This document shows, piece after piece, positions 1-9,382 of a stretch of 64,000 bases of DNA (position 1 is its first letter; the number at the start of each line of letters is the position of its first letter). The notes under the pieces were generated by a model. The model was not told the origin of the DNA. It worked only from the letters and a program-made list of their open reading frames with translations, and did not search any database. The position numbers and the translations under genes are program-made. Source of the DNA: an uncultured Porphyromonadaceae bacterium (GTDB lineage: Bacteria; Bacteroidota; Bacteroidia; Bacteroidales; Muribaculaceae); NCBI GenBank assembly GCA_902491515.1, contig CABUIC010000007.1, forward strand, positions 44,566 through 108,565. Reading direction: 5' to 3'.

Positions 1-1
1 G

Positions 2-142
2 CTGATGGAACTTCTGTCGCCGGGGTTCAAGCCTGTGCAACTAACCCAGGACATGGCAGGCTTCTGGACCGGAAGCTATCACGAAATCCGCAAGGAGCTT
101 CGCCGCCGCTACCCCAAGCATCCGTGGCCGGAAAACCCATAA
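2..142 (+). CDS. hrpB: ATP-dependent helicase HrpB, C-terminal end (partial)
   Basis: The window opens inside this gene, and only the last 46 codons are present. The visible tail contains DMAGFWTGSYHEIRKELRRR followed by YPKHPWPENP. This is the conserved ending of HrpB, a DEAH-box RNA helicase of about 820 residues. The rest, including all helicase motifs, lies outside the window. The stop codon TAA is followed by an A/T-rich stretch and then a terminator-like hairpin, so this is probably the end of its transcript. The family call rests on the C-terminal motif only, but that motif is distinctive. Confidence 0.85.
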   Translation: MMELLSPGFKPVQLTQDMAGFWTGSYHEIRKELRRRYPKHPWPENP

Positions 143-165
143 TAATACCCATTTTTTATTAGAAA

Positions 166-219
166 AGCCCCCGAAGACCTGACATCAGACGTAATCTGGT
201 TCTCGGAGGCTTTGTTTTC
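166..219 (+). terminator. Terminator-like hairpin after hrpB
   Basis: An imperfect inverted repeat pairs the arm at 166-179 with the arm at 198-211 and is followed by a T-rich run (TTTGTTTTCATTTATTTT). It lies between hrpB and the promoter of the next operon, which fits a Rho-independent terminator. A few mismatches sit in the stem. Confidence 0.55.
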
Positions 220-233
220 ATTTATTTTCGGTA

Positions 234-264
234 TTGCGGAGGGGTGGCGCTTTGTCTAATTTTG
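234..264 (+). promoter_or_regulatory. Bacteroidota-type promoter of the hmu operon
   Basis: TTG at 234-236 and TAATTTTG at 257-264 are separated by 20 nt. This matches the Bacteroidota -33/-7 consensus (TTTG and TAnnTTTG). Transcription would start at about 270. That excludes upstream in-frame starts for the next gene and supports the ATG at 292. Confidence 0.7.
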
Positions 265-291
265 CAGTCGGATTTCAATAACGACTGTCAT

Positions 292-1797
292 ATGACTGCA
301 AAAAGGAAAAGAACAAATTGGAAAAGCTTTCACAAATGGGCCGGACTGGTACTGACGGTCTTTCTTCTGCTTTTCTGTGTGTCGGGCATTATTCTGAACC
401 ATCGTGAATTTTTCGCCCCCTACTCCGTAAGCCGCTCGCTTCTGCCTTCCGCATACCATATAGAGAACTACAACAACGGCCTGATCAAGGGCACCATTGT
501 CACGACTGAGGGCAAGCTTCTTGCCTACGGAAACTCCGGGGTCTGGCTTACGGACAGCGCATTCAGCCGCTTCACAGACTTCAATGCGGGACTCCCAGCC
601 GGTGCAGACTTCAGGAATATACGCAACATCGCCGAAGGGCGGGACGGAACCCTCTGGTGCGCGGCGCAATTCGGCCTCTACCATTATGAAAACGGGAAAT
701 GGCAGGAAGCGGAACTTCCCGGCAACAGAGAACGGCTCGCGGACGTGGCAATCGACTCCAGCGACGGTACAGTTGTGGCGCTCACACGCTCAAATGCATA
801 CCTCGGGGGAAAAGACGGCTTCAAAAGGCAGAATTTGGCAAGCCCGACCGGTTTCTCGCACAAAGTGACACTATTCAAGACCGTCTGGCAGCTCCACAGC
901 GGCGAACTGTTCGGGACCGCAGGACGCATAGCCGTCGATCTGACGGCTTTAGTAATCATCTTTCTGTGCGTCACTGGAGTCATACTCTTCATTCTTCCTT
1001 ATTCCATCCGCCGCTCAGCCAGAGAACGCATCCAAGCCAAGGCTCGCCGGATGAAATGGAATCTTAAATGGCACAACAGGACAGGGTACTGGACCATAGT
1101 GTTAACCCTTGTAATTGCCACCACCGGAATGTGTCTCCGTCCACCGCTGATGATTCCCCTCGCACTGACCAGGACCGCGCCCATTCCCGGTACGGCGCTC
1201 GACAACCCGAATCCGTGGCACGACAGACTCCGCGCCATTCGCGAAGACTCTTTCGGAAACTGCTGGCTGCTGTCGACCTCCGAAGGCTTCTACCGCGTGG
1301 CCAAGGATTTCGAAGGAGAGCCCGAGAAAATAGAGCACGCGCCGGCGGTCAGTCCAATGGGCGTGAACGTACTCCGTCAGGAACCGGACGGCACCTGGCT
1401 CGTGGGTTCTTTCAGCGGAATATACCGCTGGGACCTTACAAACGGACTTGTGACTGATTACTACACAGGACGCCCGGTCGAAGGAAAGCACCGCGGTCGC
1501 CCGGTCTCCGACCATCTTGTAGCCGGCTTCTCCGGTGACCTTGCCTGCGGGCCTGCGGTTTTCGACTATTCCGAAGGCGCTCCGGCTCTCGGTCCTACAC
1601 CGCCGGCACTGAGCCGGCAACCCATGTCGTTGTGGAATTTCGCACTTGAGCTACATGTCGGCAGATGCTATTCGCCTTTTCTCGGACCGCTTTCCGAACT
1701 CTTTGTATTCATTTCCGGACTCCTGCTTACCCTAGTGCTTGTCTCAGGACTGATTATCCACAAAAGATATACGAAATCTCAAACAACTCAACAATAA
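292..1797 (+). CDS. PepSY-type membrane protein with propeller-like repeats
   Basis: This 501-residue inner-membrane protein has four predicted membrane segments, at about residues 13-33, 212-236, 264-284 and 468-490. The arrangement resembles PepSY-associated TM proteins, which often accompany iron or siderophore uptake genes and can carry reductase functions. The two large periplasmic regions contain repeats of the kind DGTLWCAAQFGLYHYENGKW and FGNCWLLSTSEGFYRV, which look like blades of a beta-propeller sensor. The start at ATG 292 was chosen because the promoter -7 box lies just upstream. It is the first gene of the heme operon, 23 nt before a lipoprotein gene. The family call is moderately sure. 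A role in heme or iron reduction is inferred from context only. Confidence 0.65.
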   Translation: MTAKRKRTNWKSFHKWAGLVLTVFLLLFCVSGIILNHREFFAPYSVSRSLLPSAYHIENYNNGLIKGTIVTTEGKLLAYGNSGVWLTDSAFSRFTDFNAGLPAGADFRNIRNIAEGRDGTLWCAAQFGLYHYENGKWQEAELPGNRERLADVAIDSSDGTVVALTRSNAYLGGKDGFKRQNLASPTGFSHKVTLFKTVWQLHSGELFGTAGRIAVDLTALVIIFLCVTGVILFILPYSIRRSARERIQAKARRMKWNLKWHNRTGYWTIVLTLVIATTGMCLRPPLMIPLALTRTAPIPGTALDNPNPWHDRLRAIREDSFGNCWLLSTSEGFYRVAKDFEGEPEKIEHAPAVSPMGVNVLRQEPDGTWLVGSFSGIYRWDLTNGLVTDYYTGRPVEGKHRGRPVSDHLVAGFSGDLACGPAVFDYSEGAPALGPTPPALSRQPMSLWNFALELHVGRCYSPFLGPLSELFVFISGLLLTLVLVSGLIIHKRYTKSQTTQQ

Positions 1798-1820
1798 CCA
1801 ACACCAAACACTCAACTACT

Positions 1821-2300
1821 ATGAACAGATTAAAGACAATCCTCGGCGCCACGGTTCTCAGCTTCGGCCTCGTCGCAACCTTCAGCTCCTGCTCCGACGA
1901 CAAAAAGGACGAACCCGCCGTTCCCGCGGCCAAGAGCGTGGCCGGAAGCTACACCGGCGACATGAGCTGCACCGTGATGGGTCAGGAATCGGTTTTCGAG
2001 GCAATGACCTTCACGGTGACGACCACAGACGACGCTACCGTCGCCATCACAGTTCCCACCTTCGGCAATCCGCCCATGAAGGTGCCGGAAATCACCGTAA
2101 ACGGAGTGAAAGTGTCGGGAACCGATGGAAACTACACCCTCGCGCCTACTGAATTCAACGGCACGACAGCCGACGGCAAGGCTTACTCCGGAACAATCCA
2201 GGGCAAGCTCGCCGAGAGCAAGCTCTCCCTTGATTACAGCCTCCGGTACGGCGCGATGCCGATGCCCATGATTTGCTCATTCTCCGCTCACAAGAAGTAA
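1821..2300 (+). CDS. Small calycin-like surface lipoprotein of the heme operon
   Basis: This 159-residue protein begins with a lipoprotein signal peptide whose lipobox ends at Cys24 (VATFSSC), followed by an acidic SDDKKDE stretch of the type that sends Bacteroidota lipoproteins to the surface. The rest is a beta-rich domain with alternating Thr/Val strands (GSYTGDMSCTVMGQ, SKLSLDYSLRYGAM), resembling the calycin-like lipoproteins of Bacteroidales. In Porphyromonas hmu loci this slot is held by the hemophore HmuY. The present protein shows no clear HmuY motif, so a heme-binding role is inferred from position. The TonB receptor gene starts 5 nt after it. Confidence 0.6.
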   Translation: MNRLKTILGATVLSFGLVATFSSCSDDKKDEPAVPAAKSVAGSYTGDMSCTVMGQESVFEAMTFTVTTTDDATVAITVPTFGNPPMKVPEITVNGVKVSGTDGNYTLAPTEFNGTTADGKAYSGTIQGKLAESKLSLDYSLRYGAMPMPMICSFSAHKK

Positions 2301-2305
2301 GCATT

Positions 2306-4450
2306 ATGGCAGGAAGTCTGAGATACATATCATTATCTATCGTCGGACTTCTGTCTCCTCTCACAGTCCTTGCCGGCACCTTCGCCGGCAAGGTTCTTGA
2401 TGAGACAGGGAGTCCGCTCGCGGGAGCTCTTGTCTCCGTGGCCGTCGGCACCAAATCGGTGGTCACCGATGCAGAAGGCATTTTCACATTTGATTTTCCT
2501 GAAAAAAAAGCCGTAAAAATCACCGTCACATATATCGGTTTTGCCCCTGTCTCTTCCGTCATCCGCGACGACAAAACGGCAAAGGAGAATACCGTACGTA
2601 TGATTCCGGACCAGACAGCGCTCGACGAGCTTGTCATTACGGCCACGCGCACCCCTAAGGCCCTGAAGGATGTGCCCGTCGTTACGCGCGTAATTTCAGC
2701 CGACGAAATCGCCAAGACCGACGCCACGAATATCCAGGACCTCCTCACGGAGGAAATTCCCGGCCTCGAGTTCGGATACGCCATGAGCCAGGAGACTTCG
2801 CTGAACATGAGCGGCTTCGGAGGAAGCGCCGTGCTCTTCCTCGTGGACGGAGAGCGCCTCGCCGGCGAGACGATGGACAATGTCGACTACAACCGCCTGA
2901 ACCTTGAAAGCGTAGGCAAAGTCGAGATTGTCAAGGGCGCGTCGTCGGCCCTGTACGGCGCCAACGCCGTAGGCGGAGTCGTGAACCTTATCAGCAAGGA
3001 AAACAATGAGCCATGGCACCTGAATCTGAACGGACGCTACCGCACAGCCGGGAACGAATGGCGCACCGGCGGCGACCTCAGTTTCAACACGGAGAAATGG
3101 AACTCCAGCACTACCGTGCAGTATTCCACGGTAGAGACAATAGAACTGACCGACGCATTCGACACCGAATCGAAAATTCACGACATTTTCGGCGGCAACA
3201 CCCTGAACATCAAGGAACGTCTCACTTACAGGCCGACCGACAAGCTACGCCTCATAGCCCGAGGAGGCTACTTCTCCCGCGTCAGCAGGCGAGCCAACTA
3301 CGACGACCATTACCACGATTACAGCGGCGGTCTGCGCGGTGTGTGGACCATCGATTCCTCGCAGAACCTCGAGCTCTCTTACAGCTACGACCAGTATGAC
3401 AAGGCCCGTTTCGTGGGCGATACCCGAACCCACGACCACGACTACAGCAACCGCCAGCACATCGTCCACGGCATTTACACCCGATTCTGGGGGCGTCACG
3501 CCCTCACGGTCGGCGCCGACTTCATGCACGACTACCTCACCACCTACCAGTTCAAGGACAACGAAGCTCATTCGCAGTCGACTGTCGATGCCTTCGTCCA
3601 GTTCGACTACAACCCCCTTTCGTGGCTGAACGTGATAGCGTCCGTCCGCGACGACTATTTCTCCGAGTCGGACAACAACGCCCTGACCTCCCGCCTGGCG
3701 CTGATGTTCAAGCTCAGCCCCCTCTCCATCCGCGCTTCATACTCCGGCGGCTTCCGCGCGCCGACACTCAAGGAGATGTATATGAGTTTCGACATGGCCG
3801 GTATCCAGATGATTTACGGCAACCCGGACCTGAAGCCCGAGCGAAGCCACAACTTCAACCTTGCGCTGGAGCGCAACGGACGTTTCCGCCAAGGAGTCTT
3901 AGCAGGCTCATACAGCGTGACCATGACAGGATACTACAACTACTACAACAGCCGAATCACCACAACCGACTATCCTGGGACAGACGGAGAAGAGGAAGGC
4001 GCGATATACACAAACGAGGACGGAGTGAAGGTATGCGGCATCGACCTTACCGCCCGCTACCGCACTCTCTTCGGACTTGGAGCCTCCGTCAGCTACAACT
4101 ACCTGCATACGGGCGGTCATACCGTCGACTCCCAGTTCACCCAGCCGCGGCCGCACTCCGCCACATGGCGCCTCGACTACGACAGGCAGATATGCAGCGT
4201 CTACCGGCTCTATGCCGGAATATCCGGGCGCTATCTCTCAAAACCCGTCAGCCGCTACGAGACGGACGGCGCGTACTCCCTCTGGAAACTCACCCTCCGG
4301 CAAAAGGTCTGGAAAGGGATAAACGTAAACTTCGTAATCGACAACCTCTTCGGTTACAGGCCCAAGGTCTACTACTGGAATTCGGCGCCTACGACGGGCC
4401 GAACTTATTCCATCGGCCTTTCTCTCGACGTCAATGATTTCTTCAAGTGA
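2306..4450 (+). CDS. hmuR: TonB-dependent outer membrane receptor, HmuR-type
   Basis: This is a 714-residue outer membrane receptor. In order it has a signal peptide (to about residue 28), a carboxypeptidase-regulatory-like beta domain (GKVLDETGSPLAGALVSV), a TonB-box-like segment (LDELVITATRTP), a plug domain (VVNLISKENNEP at its end) and a 22-strand-type barrel. The barrel carries the usual FRAPTLKEMY motif. The ATG at 2306 starts a good signal peptide. Placement directly before the CobN-like gene and the ExbB-like/DUF2149 pair matches the hmuR slot of Porphyromonas and Bacteroides heme loci, so heme or another tetrapyrrole is the likely ligand. Substrate choice between heme and cobalamin cannot be proven from sequence. 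Confidence 0.8.
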   Translation: MAGSLRYISLSIVGLLSPLTVLAGTFAGKVLDETGSPLAGALVSVAVGTKSVVTDAEGIFTFDFPEKKAVKITVTYIGFAPVSSVIRDDKTAKENTVRMIPDQTALDELVITATRTPKALKDVPVVTRVISADEIAKTDATNIQDLLTEEIPGLEFGYAMSQETSLNMSGFGGSAVLFLVDGERLAGETMDNVDYNRLNLESVGKVEIVKGASSALYGANAVGGVVNLISKENNEPWHLNLNGRYRTAGNEWRTGGDLSFNTEKWNSSTTVQYSTVETIELTDAFDTESKIHDIFGGNTLNIKERLTYRPTDKLRLIARGGYFSRVSRRANYDDHYHDYSGGLRGVWTIDSSQNLELSYSYDQYDKARFVGDTRTHDHDYSNRQHIVHGIYTRFWGRHALTVGADFMHDYLTTYQFKDNEAHSQSTVDAFVQFDYNPLSWLNVIASVRDDYFSESDNNALTSRLALMFKLSPLSIRASYSGGFRAPTLKEMYMSFDMAGIQMIYGNPDLKPERSHNFNLALERNGRFRQGVLAGSYSVTMTGYYNYYNSRITTTDYPGTDGEEEGAIYTNEDGVKVCGIDLTARYRTLFGLGASVSYNYLHTGGHTVDSQFTQPRPHSATWRLDYDRQICSVYRLYAGISGRYLSKPVSRYETDGAYSLWKLTLRQKVWKGINVNFVIDNLFGYRPKVYYWNSAPTTGRTYSIGLSLDVNDFFK

Positions 4451-4457
4451 TATCCTT

Positions 4458-7400
4458 ATGAACAAAAAGAGAATAATCATCATTTCAATAGCCGCTCTCG
4501 CGGCCGTCGGTGTCGGCCTCTTCGCCTGGAAGAGGCTGGCATCAGCCACTAATATAGCATTTGTAAATTATCAGGCTATAACCCTCGGCCAGATTTCCAA
4601 GGCAAATGACAATTCTTTCGTAAAAATAAGCGAGCTTCCTGCGGAAGAGCTCGACAAGGCCGGTAAGTATGACATGGTGTTTGTCAACGGCATGGGACTC
4701 AGAATCACCGAAGAGCAGCGCGCCGCGCTGATAAAAGCCGCTGAGAGCGGAACTCCTGTGCTCACCACCGCAGCCACGAATCCCCAGAACCAGATCAATT
4801 CCGTGGATTCAATCGACGGCGAATACCTCAAACAGTATCTCAACGGCGGACGAATGAACTACCGCAACTTGCTCCGCTACGTCCGAAAGTTCATCGACGG
4901 CAAAAAGCTCTTCCTCGACGAACCCGGCGACCCCGTGGTATCCGCGTCCTCCTTAATATATTACCCATCCGAAAACGACGACCTCAACTTCGCCTCGGTG
5001 CGAGAATATGAGGACTGGCTGAAAAAAGAAGGGAAATGGCGCGAAGGGGCACCGCACGTCATCCTCACGGGACAGATGGGCGTGGCCGACAGTCTTATCG
5101 CCGCTCTTGAGCGCACGGGAGACATCGTGTACCCTGTCAACGTAATCCAGAGCTGTATCCTCAAGGACCACGCCGACTCCATCGCAGCAAGCGCACTGAT
5201 CAACATGGCTCACGGGCGTATGGGCGACGAGACCGTGAAATGGCTCGAAAACAATAATATCCCTCTCTTCGCCCCGGTGAATGCCAACCGCGGTTACGAC
5301 GAGTGGATGGCCGACAAGATGGGCATGAGCGGCGGCTTCATGTCGCAGAGCATCGTCACGCCGGAAATCGACGGCGCCATACGGCCATTCACTCTCTTTG
5401 CACATTTCACGGGCGAGGACGGCCTTCCTTACGTACAGGCAATTCCCGGTCGGCTCGATGAATTTGTCTCAACCGTCAACAACTACATTTCGCTCGGCAA
5501 GAAAGCCAACAAGGACAAAAAAATAGCCATTTTCTATTTCAAAGGCCCGGGCCAGAGCGCGCTCGTGGCTGAGGGTATGGAAGTGGCCCCGTCGCTGTTC
5601 AATCTCCTGACACGCCTGAAGCGGGAAGGCTATACCGTCACGGGCCTCCCGGCCGATGCGGCTGATTTAGAGAAAATGATTGCCGAGAACGGCAGAATAT
5701 TCAATGACTATGCCATAGGGGCGCAGGCCGAATTTGTCAGGAAGAACAAGCCTCAGCTCATCACTCGGGAGGAATACGACAAGTGGTGCTCCGGGGCTTT
5801 CTCCGGAGAAATGCGCAGGGATATCGACGCCGTCGACGGCGAATTTCCTGGCTACGGTTTAAAGGACGAGGAAGGCAATCTCGCCCTCGCACGCCTCGAT
5901 TTCGGCAACGTTGTGCTGATTCCCCAGACTGCCGCAGGCCTCGGCGACGACGATTTCAAGATTGTGCACGGCACGGATGCCGCGCCGCCCCATGCCTATG
6001 TCGCTTCATATTTATGGGCCCGCGAGGGCCTCGGAGCCGACGCGCTGATTCATTTCGGAGCCCACGGCTCCCTTGAGTTCACACCCCGCAAGCAGGCCGC
6101 CCTCGGCAGCGGCGACTGGCCGGACCGCCTCGTCGGGACAATGCCGCATTTCTACGTTTACTCCACCTCCAATGTAGGAGAGGCCATGATGGCAAAGCGC
6201 AGGAGCTACGCCGGAATCGTCAACTACCTGACGCCGCCCTTCATGGAAAGCAAGGTGCGCGGCATCTACAAGGACCTGACGGACGCCGTCAACGACTACA
6301 ACCGATCGAAAACAGCAGACGATTCCCTTCGCGCCGGACGCCTCGTGAAAAAATACACCCTCGGTCTCGGCATTCACCGCGAACTCCGCATAGACAGCAC
6401 ACGGCCCTTCACCCCCGACGACATCCTCAGGGTCGAGAACTTCGCGGAAGAGCTCGCGAACGAGAAAATCACGGGGGCGCTCTACGTGATGGGGGAGCCA
6501 TACTCTACCGAACATATCGCCTCGACAGTCGAGGCAATGACAGTCGACCCGATAGCTTTCAGCCTGCAGAAACTGAGAGGAGGCGACATCCGCCACTGGC
6601 GCGAGAAAGCAAAGGAAATAGTCCGGTCCGCTCCCGCCGTCGACGACGGCGCCATATGCCGCATAGCAGGAATATCTCAGGCTGCCCTCGACAGCGCCCG
6701 AAAGGTCATGAAGACAGTCGAGGGGTCGAAAGGAATGCTCTCGCGGATGATGGTGATGGGCGCCATGATGCCCCGCGAGACTCAGCCGACCCTGAGAATC
6801 GCAGACAGGCCCGCAACGAGGAAGCATCACGGCATGATTCCCGGTATGTCGCCGGAGAAAGCGCTCGAGATGGCCCGGAAGATGGGCGCCGACGATGCCG
6901 CAATCGAGAAAATGAAAGCCGCTCTGGAACGAAAGAAAGTCACCGGAGGAACCGCGGGCCGCAACCGGCACCACGGGATGGACAAGCCGGAAATTTCTGA
7001 AAAAGAAATGGAATTCGCCACTGCCGTGACGGAGGTTGAGCGTGCCCTCCGCAACATCGACCGCTACCGCGCGGCCCTCCTCGAAAGTCCTGAAGCCGAA
7101 CTCTCGTCCCTGCTCAACGGCCTGAGCGGGGGCTTTCTGGCCCCGACTTCCGGGGGTGACCCCGTACTAAATCCCGAAATCCTGCCTACCGGACGCAATA
7201 TGTACGCCGTCAACGCCGAGGAGACTCCTTCCGCCGTGGCCTGGGAAAAAGGGAAAGGCCTCGCAGAGGCCACCGTGGCCATGTACCGCAAGAACCACGG
7301 CGACTCGATTCCCCGCAAGGTCAGCTACACACTGTGGAGCAGCGAATTCATCGAGACCGAGGGCGCAACGATAGCTCAGGTCCTCTACATGCTCGGCGTC

Positions 7401-8687
7401 GAGCCTGTACGCGACCCCTTCGGCCGAGTCACAGATCTCAGGCTCATCCCTTCGGAAGAACTCGGGCGCCCGCGCATCGATGTAGTCGTGCAGACCTCCG
7501 GACAGCTCCGCGACCTCGCCGCCTCCAGGCTTTTCCTCATCGGCCGGGCCGTAAAAATGGCCGCTTCGGCAGAAAATGACAAATACCCGAATTTTGTCAA
7601 AGAGGGCGTCGTCGAATCGGAGAAGCATCTTGTGGACAGGGGCGTCTCGCCCAAGGAGGCCCGGGAGCTTTCGACCTCGCGCGTCTTCGGAGGCGTGAAC
7701 GGCAACTACGGCTCGGGCATCCAGGCAATGGTCGAGGCCGGTGACCGCTGGGAGAACTCCTCGGAAATAGCCGCGACCTACATCGACAACATGGGAGCGG
7801 ACTACGGAAGCGAGGAAAACTGGGAGCAGATGCGCCAATATGCCTTCGAAGCGGCCCTGACGCGCACGGACGCCGTGGTTCAGCCGCGTCAGAGCAACAC
7901 CTGGGGCGCCCTCAGCCTCGACCATGTCTACGAATTCATGGGCGGAATGAACCTTGCGGTAAAGAATGTGACAGGAAAAGACCCTGAAGCATATCTCAGC
8001 GACTACCGCAACCGCAACAACGCTAAAATGCAGGAGGTGAAAGAAGCCATCGGCGTGGAAAGCCGCACGACCATCCTCAATCCCACATACATCAGGGAAA
8101 AGATGAAGGGCGGAGCCGGCGACGCCGCAGGATTCGCGGAAGTAATCACCAACACTTACGGCTGGAACGTCATGAAACCCGAGGCCATCGACAACGAACT
8201 CTGGAACGACATCTACGACACTTACATCGCCGACAAGAACAATCTGGGGCTGAAATCATACTTCAAGGGCAAGAACCCCGCCGCCATACAGGAAATGACG
8301 GCCGTAATGCTCGAGACAGCCCGAAAAGGCATGTGGAAAGCCTCTCCCGAACAGATTTCCACCCTCGCCGACCTCCACACCGAGGTAGTGAACGAATTCG
8401 GCGCGGCCTGCTCCGGATTTGTCTGCGACAATCCCAAACTCCGGGAATACATCGCATCCAAAACCGACGCGGCTTCGGCCAAGGCTTACAACCGGGCCGT
8501 CGCCGAAGTAAGGGCCGAGAATATAGCATCCGAAGAGGAGGGCGTGGTAATGAAACGCGACGAACTCAACACCACGGAGACGACTACAAACCGTGTCAGC
8601 GGAATAATCGTGGGAGTTCTGGTGGCTGTAGCTCTCGCCGGCCTTCTCATGCTGATTCGCCGCAGGCGCAAAAATTCAGCGGAATAA
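4458..8687 (+). CDS. hmuS: Membrane-anchored CobN/Mg-chelatase-like protein, HmuS-type
   Basis: This 1409-residue protein belongs to the CobN/BchH family of large metal chelatase subunits. The family core is seen at about residues 530-575 (HFGAHGSLEFTPRKQAA, then WPDRLVGTMPHFYVYSTSNVG and AKRRSYAGIVNYLTPP). Unlike soluble CobN it has one membrane segment at each end (about 5-25 and 1380-1402), the latter followed by a basic RRRRK tail. In heme loci of Porphyromonas and Bacteroides the equivalent, HmuS, is linked to removing iron from heme rather than inserting cobalt. A stretch rich in Met and His at about residues 760-840 interrupts the domain. No CobS/CobT-like ATPase genes are nearby, which favours the HmuS role. 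The next gene overlaps its stop by 1 nt. Confidence 0.8.
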   Translation: MNKKRIIIISIAALAAVGVGLFAWKRLASATNIAFVNYQAITLGQISKANDNSFVKISELPAEELDKAGKYDMVFVNGMGLRITEEQRAALIKAAESGTPVLTTAATNPQNQINSVDSIDGEYLKQYLNGGRMNYRNLLRYVRKFIDGKKLFLDEPGDPVVSASSLIYYPSENDDLNFASVREYEDWLKKEGKWREGAPHVILTGQMGVADSLIAALERTGDIVYPVNVIQSCILKDHADSIAASALINMAHGRMGDETVKWLENNNIPLFAPVNANRGYDEWMADKMGMSGGFMSQSIVTPEIDGAIRPFTLFAHFTGEDGLPYVQAIPGRLDEFVSTVNNYISLGKKANKDKKIAIFYFKGPGQSALVAEGMEVAPSLFNLLTRLKREGYTVTGLPADAADLEKMIAENGRIFNDYAIGAQAEFVRKNKPQLITREEYDKWCSGAFSGEMRRDIDAVDGEFPGYGLKDEEGNLALARLDFGNVVLIPQTAAGLGDDDFKIVHGTDAAPPHAYVASYLWAREGLGADALIHFGAHGSLEFTPRKQAALGSGDWPDRLVGTMPHFYVYSTSNVGEAMMAKRRSYAGIVNYLTPPFMESKVRGIYKDLTDAVNDYNRSKTADDSLRAGRLVKKYTLGLGIHRELRIDSTRPFTPDDILRVENFAEELANEKITGALYVMGEPYSTEHIASTVEAMTVDPIAFSLQKLRGGDIRHWREKAKEIVRSAPAVDDGAICRIAGISQAALDSARKVMKTVEGSKGMLSRMMVMGAMMPRETQPTLRIADRPATRKHHGMIPGMSPEKALEMARKMGADDAAIEKMKAALERKKVTGGTAGRNRHHGMDKPEISEKEMEFATAVTEVERALRNIDRYRAALLESPEAELSSLLNGLSGGFLAPTSGGDPVLNPEILPTGRNMYAVNAEETPSAVAWEKGKGLAEATVAMYRKNHGDSIPRKVSYTLWSSEFIETEGATIAQVLYMLGVEPVRDPFGRVTDLRLIPSEELGRPRIDVVVQTSGQLRDLAASRLFLIGRAVKMAASAENDKYPNFVKEGVVESEKHLVDRGVSPKEARELSTSRVFGGVNGNYGSGIQAMVEAGDRWENSSEIAATYIDNMGADYGSEENWEQMRQYAFEAALTRTDAVVQPRQSNTWGALSLDHVYEFMGGMNLAVKNVTGKDPEAYLSDYRNRNNAKMQEVKEAIGVESRTTILNPTYIREKMKGGAGDAAGFAEVITNTYGWNVMKPEAIDNELWNDIYDTYIADKNNLGLKSYFKGKNPAAIQEMTAVMLETARKGMWKASPEQISTLADLHTEVVNEFGAACSGFVCDNPKLREYIASKTDAASAKAYNRAVAEVRAENIASEEEGVVMKRDELNTTETTTNRVSGIIVGVLVAVALAGLLMLIRRRRKNSAE

Positions 8688-9382
8688 TGGTAACTGTACT
8701 GATTACAATCATGGGACTGGTCATCTTCGGCTTCTTGCTGAAGATGACCTTCCATGGCACGGCAGGACGCATCGTCCTGGCCGTCATTGCCGCCGCCTTC
8801 ATTCTGATTACCTACGGCAACGCCGCCGCGCAGTCGAAGACTCAGATTGCCGACTGGCTCGGGCAGCCCGACCTTATGCTCGACACATCGGTCTGGCTCA
8901 CCGTCGACCTGGCATTCCAGATCGCCTTTTGCGTCCTTTCGGCAAAGGCCATGGGCGAAAGACTTTCCGGAACCGGGAAATTTCTTCGTCAGATTTGTCT
9001 TTGGGTTCCGGGAATACTCATTTTCCCAGTGCTTTTCGCGCTTCTTACCGAGTTGATTTTCATGCTTCCGGGCGTCGGTTTCGCCACAACGGCCATCGGC
9101 CTCGCCGCCGTGCTTCTTGTCGGTATACCCCTCCTCTCCGCAGGGCTTAAACAGCTTGTTCCCGAGCGGGACATCCGCCTCGAGCTTCTCTTTATGGTCA
9201 GTCTGCTCGCGGGCGCCCTCGGAATCGTCGCCACTGTTAACGGCCGTACCGCAGCCGTCGGAACCAACGAAGTGGAATGGGGCGCGCTCGTGGCGGTCAT
9301 AATCCTGCTCCTCGCGGGAGTGCTTGCCGGATCCTTAATATACAGATATTACAACAACAAAATAATCACCAAGATAAAATGA
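8687..9382 (+). CDS. hmuT: Multi-pass membrane protein of the hmu operon (HmuT position)
   Basis: This 231-residue protein consists almost wholly of hydrophobic helices, with about six or seven membrane segments (for example VLITIMGLVIFGFLLKMTF, then LWVPGILIFPVLFALLTELI). No enzyme motif is visible. The ATG overlaps the TAA of the chelatase gene by 1 nt, and its 3' end overlaps the ExbB-like gene by 4 nt, which shows tight translational coupling. It occupies the hmuT slot of the Porphyromonas hmu operon. The name is by position and general character, since HmuT has no well-defined function. Confidence 0.6.
   Translation: MVTVLITIMGLVIFGFLLKMTFHGTAGRIVLAVIAAAFILITYGNAAAQSKTQIADWLGQPDLMLDTSVWLTVDLAFQIAFCVLSAKAMGERLSGTGKFLRQICLWVPGILIFPVLFALLTELIFMLPGVGFATTAIGLAAVLLVGIPLLSAGLKQLVPERDIRLELLFMVSLLAGALGIVATVNGRTAAVGTNEVEWGALVAVIILLLAGVLAGSLIYRYYNNKIITKIK

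Noticed and set aside
4458..8687. Cobaltochelatase CobN of vitamin B12 synthesis
   Set aside because: No CobS/CobT or other cobalamin genes are nearby, the protein is membrane-anchored at both ends, and the operon matches hmu heme loci.
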